NCBI RefSeq assembly: GCF_041438865.1
Contig: NZ_CP109450.1
Location: forward strand, 3,141,001 to 3,205,000
Length of the DNA: 64,000 bases
Reading direction: 5' to 3'
From: Streptomyces sp. NBC_01471
Lineage (GTDB): Bacteria; Actinomycetota; Actinomycetes; Streptomycetales; Streptomycetaceae
The position numbers and the translations under genes are program-made. The stretch's first letter is position 1. Each line of letters begins with the position of its first letter. The notes below the pieces were generated by a model. The model had not been told where the DNA came from and searched no databases. It saw nothing but the letters and a program-made list of their open reading frames with translations. This document shows, piece after piece, positions 17,040-24,851 of the stretch.

Positions 17040-17969
17040 TCAGACCTGGAAGACGCGCATCGCGGCCGGATAGATGAGGAAGACCAGGAACCCGGCGCAG
17101 AGGAGGAGCTGTGCGACAAGCATCGACTGCGACTTCTCACCCGCCGCCCCCTCGATCTCGGCCATTTCGCGGTGCCGCATCGTCTCGGCCCTGGAGGCCA
17201 GCGACTCACGTACCTTCGCCCCGTCGTCGGCGACGAGCGCCAGCGACGACGACAAGTCCTTCAGTTCCTCGATGCCCAGATCCTCGCCGAGCCTGCCGAG
17301 CGCGAGCCACTGGCTGGTGCCGGTGATCCGGGCGTCCGCGAGCGCGTTGCGGATCCGGCGCAGCGCCCAGCCGTCGCTCACCTCGGCGGCGGCCATCAGC
17401 GCCTCGGGCAGACCGCGCCCGCCGGCCAGGTTCATCGAGACGAGGTCCAGGTACGCGCCGATGACGCGGCGCAGGTCCTTGCGCTTGTCCGCCGCGTCCC
17501 GTCGGATTTCCAGATCCGGCAGGAAGAAGAACAGCAGTCCGCAGACCAGCGCGAGCCAGACCGGAATGATCGGTGCCCGGGCGAAGCCGATCACCCAGGC
17601 GATGGCGAAGAGCATCGGGCCGAAGATCAGGCCGACCACGCCGAGCAGCACCTTGGTCGCCAGGAACCCTTCCCAGCCGCGGTCGAGGACCGCCAGGTCG
17701 GAGCGGAGCGAGCGCTGCTCCCAGCCCTGCTGGAAGTAGAGGTCCGCGATCCGCACCCCCACCCGGGCCCGCAGCGAACCGAGCCGGCCGTCGTGGGATT
17801 CGTGGTCGCCCGGCCGCTCGTACCCGGACCCGGCCGCACGCAGCGCGTCGATGCGCTGCACCTGCGAGACCGCGGAGCGCTTCGTACGCGACAGGGCCCG
17901 TACGAGGACGAAGACGCCGAGGCCCAGTACGGCCCCGATCAGTACCGGTGCGGTGAGAATGTCGATCAT
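17040..17969 (-). CDS. tadC: TadC-type inner-membrane platform protein
   Basis: A 309-residue GspF-family membrane protein of the Tad secretion platform. It has hydrophobic segments at the N-terminus (APVLIGAVLGLGVFVLV), in the middle (VLLGVVGLIFGPMLFAIAWVIGFA, then LALVCGLLFFFLP) and at the C-terminus (LLLCAGFLVFLIYP). The T2SF cytoplasmic domain includes DLVSMNLAGGRGLPEAL and GEKSQSMLVAQ. The ATG overlaps the tadB stop (ATGA). A longer upstream frame is only overlap with tadB. It should work with TadB and the TadA ATPase to drive Flp pilus assembly. Confidence 0.9.
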   Translation of the reverse strand: MIDILTAPVLIGAVLGLGVFVLVRALSRTKRSAVSQVQRIDALRAAGSGYERPGDHESHDGRLGSLRARVGVRIADLYFQQGWEQRSLRSDLAVLDRGWEGFLATKVLLGVVGLIFGPMLFAIAWVIGFARAPIIPVWLALVCGLLFFFLPDLEIRRDAADKRKDLRRVIGAYLDLVSMNLAGGRGLPEALMAAAEVSDGWALRRIRNALADARITGTSQWLALGRLGEDLGIEELKDLSSSLALVADDGAKVRESLASRAETMRHREMAEIEGAAGEKSQSMLVAQLLLCAGFLVFLIYPAAMRVFQV

Positions 17970-19084
17970 CGCGGCGCCCCCTGGCCATGGTTGAACGGCG
18001 AGGCCTGCGGAGCCTGCTGCTGACCGCCCTGCTGCGCTGCACCGGGGTGCTGACCGGTGGTGTGCTGACCACCGGGCTGCTGGCCAGCTGCGTGCTGACC
18101 GACGGGAGACTGCTGACCGGCGGGCGGCTGATGGCCGACGGGAGACTGCGGCCCGCCCTGCCGCTGGGACGCGTCGGGCCGTACGAACCTGACCTCGGGT
18201 TCGGCACGGACCAGGAAGCGTTCCGGCGTCTCGATCACCGACAGCTTCCGCAGCCACCAGAAGCCGAGCGCGAACAGACCGCACACCCCGGCCAGGACCA
18301 GCTGGCCCATCGGCGAACCGTACGGCGAGACGAAGTCCCGGTTGAACACGGCGAGTCCGAGCACGAACGCCACCGAGACCACGACCACGATCTGCACACT
18401 GCGCCGGGTCGACGAGCGCTGGGCCATCACCCGGTGGCGCATGTCGATCTCCTCGCGCGCCGACTTGGAGAGCGCGCCGAGCACCTGGCGCAGGCCGGGG
18501 CCGCGCAGCTTGGCGTTGAGGATGAGCGCGGCCACGATGATGTCGGCCGACGCGTCGTTGATCTCGTCGGCGAGGTACTGGAGGGCCTCGGGCAGCGGCA
18601 TCCGGGCGCGGAGCCGGTCGACCAGCGCGTCGAGGTGCGGGCGCAGGGCGGGGGCCGCGGCGCGTGCGGAGGCCGGGATGGCCTGTTCGAGACCGACCGC
18701 GCCCGCGATGGTGTCACGGAGCGACTCGGTCCAGCCCGCGAGCGCCTCCACCCGGCGCATGGCGATCTTCTCCTGGGCGGCGCCGCCGAAGAGGCGGTCC
18801 CAGAAGAAGACGAGCAGCCCGGCGGCCACACCGGCCACGGTCCAGCGGGTCAGGAGCAGCACGAGGAGCCCGACGCCGACGGCGATGGAGCCGCGCCGTC
18901 CGACGAACTGGAGCAGTTCGCGGGCGCGTTGGCCGCGCTCGGCCTTCACATGGCCCGGCTTGGGCTCGAAACCGCGGATCGCGAGGATCAGCAGGGCGAG
19001 ACCGCCGCCCGCCGCGATCCCGCACCCCAGTGCGTACAGCAGCTGCGGATCGAAGAACCCGCCCAACGAGGAGATGCCATTCAT
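17966..19084 (-). CDS. tadB: TadB-type inner-membrane platform protein with Gln/Gly/His/Pro-rich tail
   Basis: A 372-residue GspF-family protein starting at ATG 19084 (MNGISSLGG). It has two hydrophobic segments near residues 15-36 and 65-95, the T2SF core (DEINDASADIIVAALILNA, GPGLRQVLGALSKSAREEID) and two further helices (VVVVSVAFVLGLAVF; LVLAGVCGLFALGFW). After EPEVRFVRPDASQ the last 70 or so residues are a low-complexity repeat built of Gly-His/Gln-Gln/Pro-x-Gly units, unusual for TadB. The tail would be cytoplasmic. It overlaps tadC by four bases and follows tadA with a 10-base gap. Confidence 0.9.
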   Translation of the reverse strand: MNGISSLGGFFDPQLLYALGCGIAAGGGLALLILAIRGFEPKPGHVKAERGQRARELLQFVGRRGSIAVGVGLLVLLLTRWTVAGVAAGLLVFFWDRLFGGAAQEKIAMRRVEALAGWTESLRDTIAGAVGLEQAIPASARAAAPALRPHLDALVDRLRARMPLPEALQYLADEINDASADIIVAALILNAKLRGPGLRQVLGALSKSAREEIDMRHRVMAQRSSTRRSVQIVVVVSVAFVLGLAVFNRDFVSPYGSPMGQLVLAGVCGLFALGFWWLRKLSVIETPERFLVRAEPEVRFVRPDASQRQGGPQSPVGHQPPAGQQSPVGQHAAGQQPGGQHTTGQHPGAAQQGGQQQAPQASPFNHGQGAPR

Positions 19085-19094
19085 ACGGTCTCCT

Positions 19095-20405
19095 TCACCC
19101 CCAGGCCCCTGAGGGGCGGTAGCCGTGTACGGCGAGGTCGTCGAGGCACGCCACCGGGGCGTGCGGCAGCACCCGCCCGTCGGGTGTCTCGGCGAAGACC
19201 TCACTGGAGAGGACGCGGCCGTCGACGCCGTTGACCTCACGGACCGAGGTGACGGCACGCTGCAGGCGGCCGCCGCTCTCGAAGTTGTTGCGGCGCTGCA
19301 CGAAGACGACGAAGTTGACGGCTCCGGCGATGAGCATCTGGCTGGCCTCGATGGGCAGCCGCTCGTTGGCCTGGAGCGCGTAGGTGGAAATACGGTTGAA
19401 GACTTCGCTGGAGCTGTTGGCGTGGATCGTGGAGAGCGAGCCGTCGTTGCCCTGCGACATCGCGTTGAGCATGGTCACGATCTCGTCGCCGAGCACCTCA
19501 CCGACGATGACGCGCGAGGGGTTCATACGGAGCGACCGGCGCACCAGCTCACCCATCGAGATCTGTCCGAGCCCCTCGGAGTTGGGCAGCCGCTCTTCGA
19601 ACGCCACGACGTTGGGGTGGAGTTCGGGGAACTGGTCGAGTCCCAGTTCCAGGGCGCGTTCCACCGTGACGAGCCGCTCGACGGGCGGGATCTCGTTGGC
19701 GAGGGCCCGCAGGAGCGTGGTCTTCCCGGCGTTGGTGGCGCCCGCGATCATGATGTTCTTACGGGCGCGGACGGCGCAGGCGAGGAAGTGGGCCAGTTCG
19801 GGGGTGAGCGTGCCGTTGCCGACGAGGTCCGCCATGAAGACCTTGCCCATCCGGGCGCGGCGGATGGAGAGGGCGGGCCTGCGGGCGACCTCCATCACGG
19901 CGGAGAGTCGTGAGCCGTCGGGGAGCCGCAGGTCGAGCTGGGGGTTGGCGGAGTCGAACGGACGCGAGGAGAGTCCCGAGTACGCGCCGAGGACCTGGAT
20001 GAGTTCGACGAGTTCCTCGTCGGTCTCGGCCACCGGGTCGACGCGGGCCTCGCGCCCGTCGGCGTATCCGACGAAGACGTGGTCGCAGCCGTTGATGTCG
20101 ATGTTCTCGACCTCGGGGTCGTCAAGCAGCGGCTGGAGGCGCCCGACTCCGAAGAGCGCCGCGTGCACGGCCGCCGCGTACTGCTCCTCGGTCTCCGCGT
20201 CGAAGGGGGTACGCCCGGCGTTGATCTCCGCGCGCGCGTACTCCTCAAGTATCTGGGCGATGACGGCGCGCGCGTACTGCCGCTCGTCCTCCCCGGACAT
20301 CGGCGGTGTGTTGCTGACCTGATCGATGCGGCGCTGCTCCGCGATCCGGTCGCCGGCCTCCTGCCGGTACCGCTTGACCAGGCTGTGGTCGACGACGTCG
20401 CTCAT
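19095..20405 (-). CDS. tadA: TadA/CpaF-type pilus assembly ATPase
   Basis: A 436-residue type II/IV secretion ATPase that powers Flp pilus assembly. The N-terminal domain includes DINGCDHVFVGY. The nucleotide-binding domain has Walker A GATNAGKTT at 222-230, an Asp-box-type region near 240-260, Walker B VIVGEVLGDE at about 299-308 and the histidine box STIHAN at 325-330. All catalytic elements look intact. Its start overlaps the tadZ stop by four bases, so tadZ, tadA and probably tadB/tadC are one operon. Confidence 0.93.
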   Translation of the reverse strand: MSDVVDHSLVKRYRQEAGDRIAEQRRIDQVSNTPPMSGEDERQYARAVIAQILEEYARAEINAGRTPFDAETEEQYAAAVHAALFGVGRLQPLLDDPEVENIDINGCDHVFVGYADGREARVDPVAETDEELVELIQVLGAYSGLSSRPFDSANPQLDLRLPDGSRLSAVMEVARRPALSIRRARMGKVFMADLVGNGTLTPELAHFLACAVRARKNIMIAGATNAGKTTLLRALANEIPPVERLVTVERALELGLDQFPELHPNVVAFEERLPNSEGLGQISMGELVRRSLRMNPSRVIVGEVLGDEIVTMLNAMSQGNDGSLSTIHANSSSEVFNRISTYALQANERLPIEASQMLIAGAVNFVVFVQRRNNFESGGRLQRAVTSVREVNGVDGRVLSSEVFAETPDGRVLPHAPVACLDDLAVHGYRPSGAWG

Positions 20406-21229
20406 CGACCGGCCCCGGCACCCGGCTGCGACCAGGCCGCGCCGAACTGCTGGTGGACGTCGGCGGCGACCTTGCGGGCGCTGCGGATCAGCAACGACTT
20501 GTCGAGCCGGCCGCGGCCGCGCCCGGAGAGCAGCGCCGCGCCGGAGGTGTCGTGGGCGAGGGTGCCGATGACCCGGGCGCCGGTCTGCGCGCCGACGAGC
20601 ATGTCGTTGACCTGGTGGGCGACCTTGCCGGACGCGCTCGACTCGACGACCAGCAGGACGCCGATGAGCGGGCTGGCCAGCTGGGACATTCCGCGCTGCC
20701 CGCCGTGGAGCTGGGCGGCGAGGGCGGCGGCCCGGTCCCGTACGCGGGCGATGTGCTCCGGTTCCGTACGGGCGACGAGCAGGACGAGGCCGGCGTACGG
20801 CAGCAGGTCGATCACGGGCGAACCCCCGGCGATCCGGCCGCAGTCGGCTATCACGTCGGCGGGCGCGTGCGGCGAGTCGCCGAGCGTGGAGAAGGCGTGG
20901 CCGAGGGTGGGCCAGACACCGGAGAGCCCGGCCGCCTGCTCGGCGGAGCCGATCCCGACGAGCAGCTCCAGGCCGCCGGCCATGGGCTGTGCGTGGTCCC
21001 AGAGCTGATCGGCGGCGAGCCCGCGGCGGGCGGCGGCGGCGATGGAGAGCAGACCGGTGTTCGGGTTGAGCGGGCCGCCGTTGGAGGCGGTGGTGCGGTA
21101 GACGAGGTCCCCGCCGGCCGGGTCGGCTTCGGCGAGCAGCGCCCGCCGGGGCCAGACGGCGGCGAGAGCGAGGGCGGCCGTGGTGACTCCGGGCGAACCC
21201 TTGTCTGCGGCGAGGGCGATGAGCGCCAT
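20402..21229 (-). CDS. TadZ/CpaE-like ParA-family localisation protein
   Basis: A 275-residue MinD/ParA-like protein with the deviant Walker A motif KGSPGVTT at residues 10-17. The family positions Tad machinery at the cell pole or hyphal site. After the P-loop the chain contains AEADPAGGD (switch region) and ADVIADCGRI (Walker B-like). Unlike many CpaE proteins it has no N-terminal receiver-like domain, which is common in actinobacteria. It is four bases overlapped with tadA and 48 bases downstream of the CpaB-like gene on the minus strand. Confidence 0.85.
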   Translation of the reverse strand: MALIALAADKGSPGVTTAALALAAVWPRRALLAEADPAGGDLVYRTTASNGGPLNPNTGLLSIAAAARRGLAADQLWDHAQPMAGGLELLVGIGSAEQAAGLSGVWPTLGHAFSTLGDSPHAPADVIADCGRIAGGSPVIDLLPYAGLVLLVARTEPEHIARVRDRAAALAAQLHGGQRGMSQLASPLIGVLLVVESSASGKVAHQVNDMLVGAQTGARVIGTLAHDTSGAALLSGRGRGRLDKSLLIRSARKVAADVHQQFGAAWSQPGAGAGR

Positions 21230-21277
21230 GTCTTCTGCGTTCCTCTACGTTCCTCTGAGTTCCACTGGGGGCGTCGG

Positions 21278-22030
21278 TCAGCCGTTGTGGGAGGGGACCG
21301 TGACCACGGCGGCTTCCCCCGCGGATGCGGCCTGCGAGAGGGCTGCGGCGTCGGCGTTGTCGACCAGGACGGTGACGGCGAGGTTGCCGCTGCTGATGGT
21401 GGAGTCGTTGGGCTTGGCGGCGTGGCTGATGGTGGCCCGCTCCACGATGACGCCGCCGCCGGAGGTACCGGAACTGTTGGACGAGCCGGACTGGCTGCCG
21501 CTGCTGCTGGAGCTGCTGGAGCTGCTGGAGCCGTTGCGGTCGCCCACCCGGTAGATGGTGACCGTGTCGCCGGCCTTGATCCCGGTGGGGTACTGGCCGT
21601 CCTTGAGGGAGAGCCCGACGACGGCCTTGCCCGCGGGGGTGCCCTTGTCCCCGGTGAACATCTGGCCCACCAGGAGGGACCCGGCGTAGAGGGCGCTCTT
21701 GGCCGTCAGAGTCTTCTCGACGAGGCTGAGCTGGTCCGCCTTGATGTAGTCGATCGAGTCGTCGTCGGCGACCATGACCGTGGTGACGTCGCTGTTCTTG
21801 ATGGCCTCACCGGCCTCGACGTTCTCCGTCAGCTTGACGACCTCGACCCGGTTCCCGGCCCGGAGCACCAGCACGGTGGCGCCCAGCGCGCCGACGAGAA
21901 TCAGCAGGACGGCGAGCGCGGCAAGGGCGGGCTTGCGTTCCCTGGCGACCGTGGGAAGCCGTTCACCGGCCGACTGGGCGGGTGAGGGAACCCTGTGGTT
22001 GCCTGCACCCGTGCGCTCCTGGACCTTCAC
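21278..22030 (-). CDS. cpaB: CpaB/RcpC-like pilus protein with SAF domain
   Basis: A 250-residue membrane-anchored protein. A basic N-terminal segment is followed by one hydrophobic helix (ALAALAVLLILVGALGATVLVL), then a SAF domain (VVKLTENVEAGEAIKNSDVTTV and GLSLKDGQYPTGIKAGDTVTIY in parts) and a C-terminal domain separated by a run of about ten serines plus Gly/Ser (near the middle of the outer part), which looks like a flexible linker. I chose GTG 22030, which has CGGGGAG upstream, over ATG 22108, which has no clear ribosome binding site. It is the first gene of the tad operon on this strand. Confidence 0.85.
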   Translation of the reverse strand: MKVQERTGAGNHRVPSPAQSAGERLPTVARERKPALAALAVLLILVGALGATVLVLRAGNRVEVVKLTENVEAGEAIKNSDVTTVMVADDDSIDYIKADQLSLVEKTLTAKSALYAGSLLVGQMFTGDKGTPAGKAVVGLSLKDGQYPTGIKAGDTVTIYRVGDRNGSSSSSSSSSSGSQSGSSNSSGTSGGGVIVERATISHAAKPNDSTISSGNLAVTVLVDNADAAALSQAASAGEAAVVTVPSHNG

Positions 22031-22108
22031 GCCGCTTCTCCCCGAATGTTTCTCTGCGACCGTTGCGTCTGGATCTCTACGACTTGAGCGAGTCGACTTC
22101 GCCGCCAT

Positions 22109-22728
22109 TTATCCGGTTCCGATCCCCAGGCCACCGGAGGCTGTCAAGTCATCGCACCGTAGCAGCAGCACATAAGCGCCTCAAGACGAGATAAGGATCG
22201 CGAACTTCACGCGCACCGTCAGGATCAGTCCAAACCGGTCAGAAACGGCGGGCCTTGAGGGCGTGCCAAAGCTTCACGAGATTTCCCCGTGGCCGCTGCA
22301 CGGCTGGGACTGGGCCGTTGCATCCGCCAAGGCTTGCGAGGGCGCGACGCATCGGGCCGCTCCAGCCCGCACAGTGATCGCGGGCGACGGGTGCGACAGC
22401 AAATGGGGACGGTTCCGAATGTGTGCATCGCCGTCACATTCGGAGCCGCGCGGGCCGCGAAGTGAAGGCCGACGGCCGGGTCGGGATCACCGGGGACGGG
22501 CCGACAGCGGCGACGCCCCGCCGTCGCGTTCACCAGGAGGTCTTGGGGCCACGGCAGACCCCACAACCCCACAGCCCTACGGCTCCTCCGCAGACCCCGA
22601 TGGGGCGATTGACCCCGGAACACCACAACTGTCCCGGCGGCCTGACGAATTCGCTCTGGTGAAACCAAGGACGGCCCGGCTAGCGTCCACTACCGCACGC
22701 CACCCACCCATCCCACCGGGAGTCGCCC
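22109..22728. other. Intergenic gap between tad locus and second T7SS-type module
   Basis: About 620 bases (700 if the shorter cpaB start is used) without a gene I can support. Long open frames exist on both strands (for example 22225-22668 minus and 22263-22808 plus), but they have no ribosome binding site, no recognisable protein pattern and Arg/Pro/Ser-rich composition typical of antisense frames in GC-rich DNA. The stretch should hold the tad operon promoter and the promoter of the lipoprotein gene at 22729, divergently arranged. Confidence 0.6.
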
Positions 22729-23391
22729 GTGAACCGCCGCACTCTGCCCGCTGCCGCCGCCCTAGTGACGGCGGCGGCCCTTCTGCTGACCGCGTGCGGC
22801 GGAGGTGACGACAACAAGTCCAAGAAGCCGGACAAGATCGCGGGAGCCGACGAGGGGGCGTCCAAGTCGGCTTCGCCGAGCGCGACCCCTTCGGCCACCA
22901 CGGGGGCCGGTCGACCGAAGTTCGAGTTCCCAGCCGATATTTCCTACGTCTTCGACTGGCCCAAGACCGGCGACTCCGACAAAGATGCAGTTCTGGCGGA
23001 CGCCGAACAGTTCATCAAGGCGGAGGATTACGCCATCGTCAAGCAAGATCCAACACAGGCGGGTTACCGCTTCTACACGGAAGGGGAACTGGCCGCCTCG
23101 ACTCAGGAATACATCACTGCATACGTCAAGGCAAAAGCCAGAATTACGGGCAAATACCGCTACTACAACGCGGCCGTCACGCTCAGCGGAAAGAGCACGG
23201 CGACACTCTCCTACTGCCAGGACCAGGGGAAGGCATTCGACCTATACCTGAAGACCAACAAGGTCAACAAAACCCCGGCCACGAAGAATAGTTACGTCCT
23301 TTACAACGCCGCCCTTCGCAAGGATGGCCGCGGAATTTGGATCACTACCAAGCAGTTCTCCGAGAGGGGCAGTTCCAAGTGCCAGCCGTGA
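22729..23391 (+). CDS. Secreted lipoprotein, module 2
   Basis: A 220-residue lipoprotein with signal peptide MNRRTLP..., hydrophobic core and lipobox LTAC at residues 20-23, then GGG and a charged/Ser-Ala-Thr-rich spacer. GTG start with GGGAG 6 bases upstream. It is the paralogue of the lipoprotein at 6415: both have DKI-x-GADEG after the lipobox, a DAE-x-F/Y-I helix, a V/I-KQ(D/N)P turn and a C-terminal pair of cysteines (YCQD and SKCQP here). Overlaps the next gene. Function unknown. Confidence 0.8.
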   Translation: MNRRTLPAAAALVTAAALLLTACGGGDDNKSKKPDKIAGADEGASKSASPSATPSATTGAGRPKFEFPADISYVFDWPKTGDSDKDAVLADAEQFIKAEDYAIVKQDPTQAGYRFYTEGELAASTQEYITAYVKAKARITGKYRYYNAAVTLSGKSTATLSYCQDQGKAFDLYLKTNKVNKTPATKNSYVLYNAALRKDGRGIWITTKQFSERGSSKCQP

Positions 23392-24416
23392 ATCGCAGAC
23401 GCGCAGCGCTGATTACGGCCTGCGTCGCTGGAACGTTGGCGTTGACGGCAGGCACAGCATCAGCCGACAACGAGGTCGGCGGCGGCCAGCGTCAACCGCC
23501 CAGCAGCTCCACCAACGCCAACGCCGACGGCCAGGACCTCGGCGTGAGCGCCGCAGTGACGATCAATACCGACAACAACGCCAAGGGGCCATCTGCCGGG
23601 CCCTTGGCGCCTGTCAGCGACTGGAAGCCACCAGCCTGTTGGTACGCGCCCACGTACTCGCCTGCCGAGTTCAAGAAGATCGAGGAACACAACTGGTCGC
23701 TTGAATCCACTGGATATCAGTGGGACGCGGAACAACGGAGCAAGTACGCGGAGGGGAAACCCTACAAAGACTTCAACAAGGCCAAAGCCGGCAAGGGCTT
23801 CTGGTGGACCTCGGACGTCAACCGCAGCTTCCCTCCAGGATGGGACTCCTGCAACAAGGACACCTTCTGGGTGGACACGGGCAAGACACCCCCCGTACCG
23901 GCCGATCAGGCCGCAGCGACGCCCTTGGACCTCGCCCACATCGCCTACGGGTTCGTGCACGTCCCGGACACCAAGGTCACCCTCGCGCCGAGCGGCCCGA
24001 CGAAGGTCAATCTCCCGACCTGGGCATGGCTCGACAAGGCCGACTTCAAACCCGTTTCCGTCACCGCGACTCTGGCTAATTACCACATATCGTCGACCGT
24101 GACCGCCACACCCCAGTCCCTCAAACTCGAACCTGGTACCGCCGACGCCGAGCTCTCCCCCTCATCCGGTGTGTGTCCTTTCGTGAACGGCGCCATCGGC
24201 ACCCCATACGAAACGGGCGACGCCGACAAGACCCCACCCTGCGGGGTCACTTACCTTCGCGCTTCAGGCAGCAACGGTCCATTCAGCCTGAAAGCCACCA
24301 TCACCTGGAAAATCACGTGGACGGGTACGGGCGTTCCCGGCGGCAAGCTTCCCGACGGCAGCTTCGGCACCACTCAGGACGTAACAGTCGACGAGATCCA
24401 GGCCATCAACCGATGA
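23379..24416 (+). CDS. Secreted four-cysteine protein, module 2
   Basis: A 345-residue exported protein. The signal peptide is about 30 residues, with a hydrophobic core (ALITACVAGTLALTAG) and cleavage near TASA. GTG 23379 has GAGAGGGG about 9 bases upstream; GTG 23388, which overlaps the lipoprotein stop by four bases, is the alternative. Body blocks shared with the protein at 7068: WKPPACWY, VNLPTWAWLDK, PGT, IGTPY, GDADKTPPCG, ITWKITW and EIQAINR at the end, with the same four cysteines. Sequence between blocks has diverged strongly, so this is an old duplication. It is followed by a gap containing a partial repeat of its own 3' end. Confidence 0.78.
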   Translation: MPAVNRRRAALITACVAGTLALTAGTASADNEVGGGQRQPPSSSTNANADGQDLGVSAAVTINTDNNAKGPSAGPLAPVSDWKPPACWYAPTYSPAEFKKIEEHNWSLESTGYQWDAEQRSKYAEGKPYKDFNKAKAGKGFWWTSDVNRSFPPGWDSCNKDTFWVDTGKTPPVPADQAAATPLDLAHIAYGFVHVPDTKVTLAPSGPTKVNLPTWAWLDKADFKPVSVTATLANYHISSTVTATPQSLKLEPGTADAELSPSSGVCPFVNGAIGTPYETGDADKTPPCGVTYLRASGSNGPFSLKATITWKITWTGTGVPGGKLPDGSFGTTQDVTVDEIQAINR

Positions 24417-24530
24417 CCACCACAACCAGCCTCTGCGGCCGCGAATCCAGCCCCCTCACCCGTGGCATATCATCGTCGGCTACGCCCAAGGCATCACCGT
24501 CCGAAAGATTCCAGGCCATCAACCGATGAC
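24397..24530 (+). repeat. 21-bp direct repeat of the secreted-protein gene 3' end
   Basis: The 3' end of the secreted-protein gene, including its stop (TCCAGGCCATCAACCGATGA plus one C), at 24397-24417 is repeated exactly at 24510-24530, 113 bases downstream. Between the copies lies a non-coding stretch that runs open in another frame into the second copy. This looks like the scar of an unequal recombination that left the tail of another paralogue. Confidence 0.7.
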
Positions 24531-24547
24531 GCGAACCGGGATACGGC

Positions 24548-24850
24548 ATGACTGACCTACGACTCGACGGCACGATCTTCGACGACCTGCGGAAGACGTT
24601 TTCGACCGTGTCGGACCGGATGTCCGATGTGCGAAAGACCTTGCGCGGAACGGACGGTTCCGTCGTCGGCGCGCACCAGCTGGTGGACGACGTGCACGAC
24701 TTCGCCGACGAGTGGGGCTACGGCGTCAAGCAGCTCGGCAAGCACACGCACAACGCGGTCAAGATGATCGACAAAATCGGTAAGTCTTTCGACAAACTGG
24801 ACCTGGATCTCGCAGAGTCCATGAAGCCTCAGAAGCCGAAGGGCAAATGA
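24548..24850 (+). CDS. Small Esx-like partner protein, module 2
   Basis: A 100-residue helical, charged protein without signal peptide, one base before the WXG-type gene at 24852. It carries the motif HDFADEWGYGVKQL, matching DDFADDWKKKRKQL of the small protein at 2289, then a helix with repeated Lys/Asp/Leu (KMIDKIGKSFDKLDLDLAE) and a Lys-rich tail. By position and shape it is the partner of the next protein. Such small proteins are candidate co-secreted chaperones or Esx heterodimer halves. Confidence 0.68.
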   Translation: MTDLRLDGTIFDDLRKTFSTVSDRMSDVRKTLRGTDGSVVGAHQLVDDVHDFADEWGYGVKQLGKHTHNAVKMIDKIGKSFDKLDLDLAESMKPQKPKGK

Positions 24851-24851
24851 C

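Noticed and set aside
16173..18023. 616-codon plus-strand frame across the tad pseudopilin genes
   Set aside because: It is the complement of several overlapping tad genes and has the Asp/Gly/Arg/His-rich look of antisense frames in high-GC DNA.
22225..22668. 147-codon minus-strand frame in the gap after the tad locus
   Set aside because: No ribosome binding site, no protein-like pattern and overlapping open frames on the other strand.
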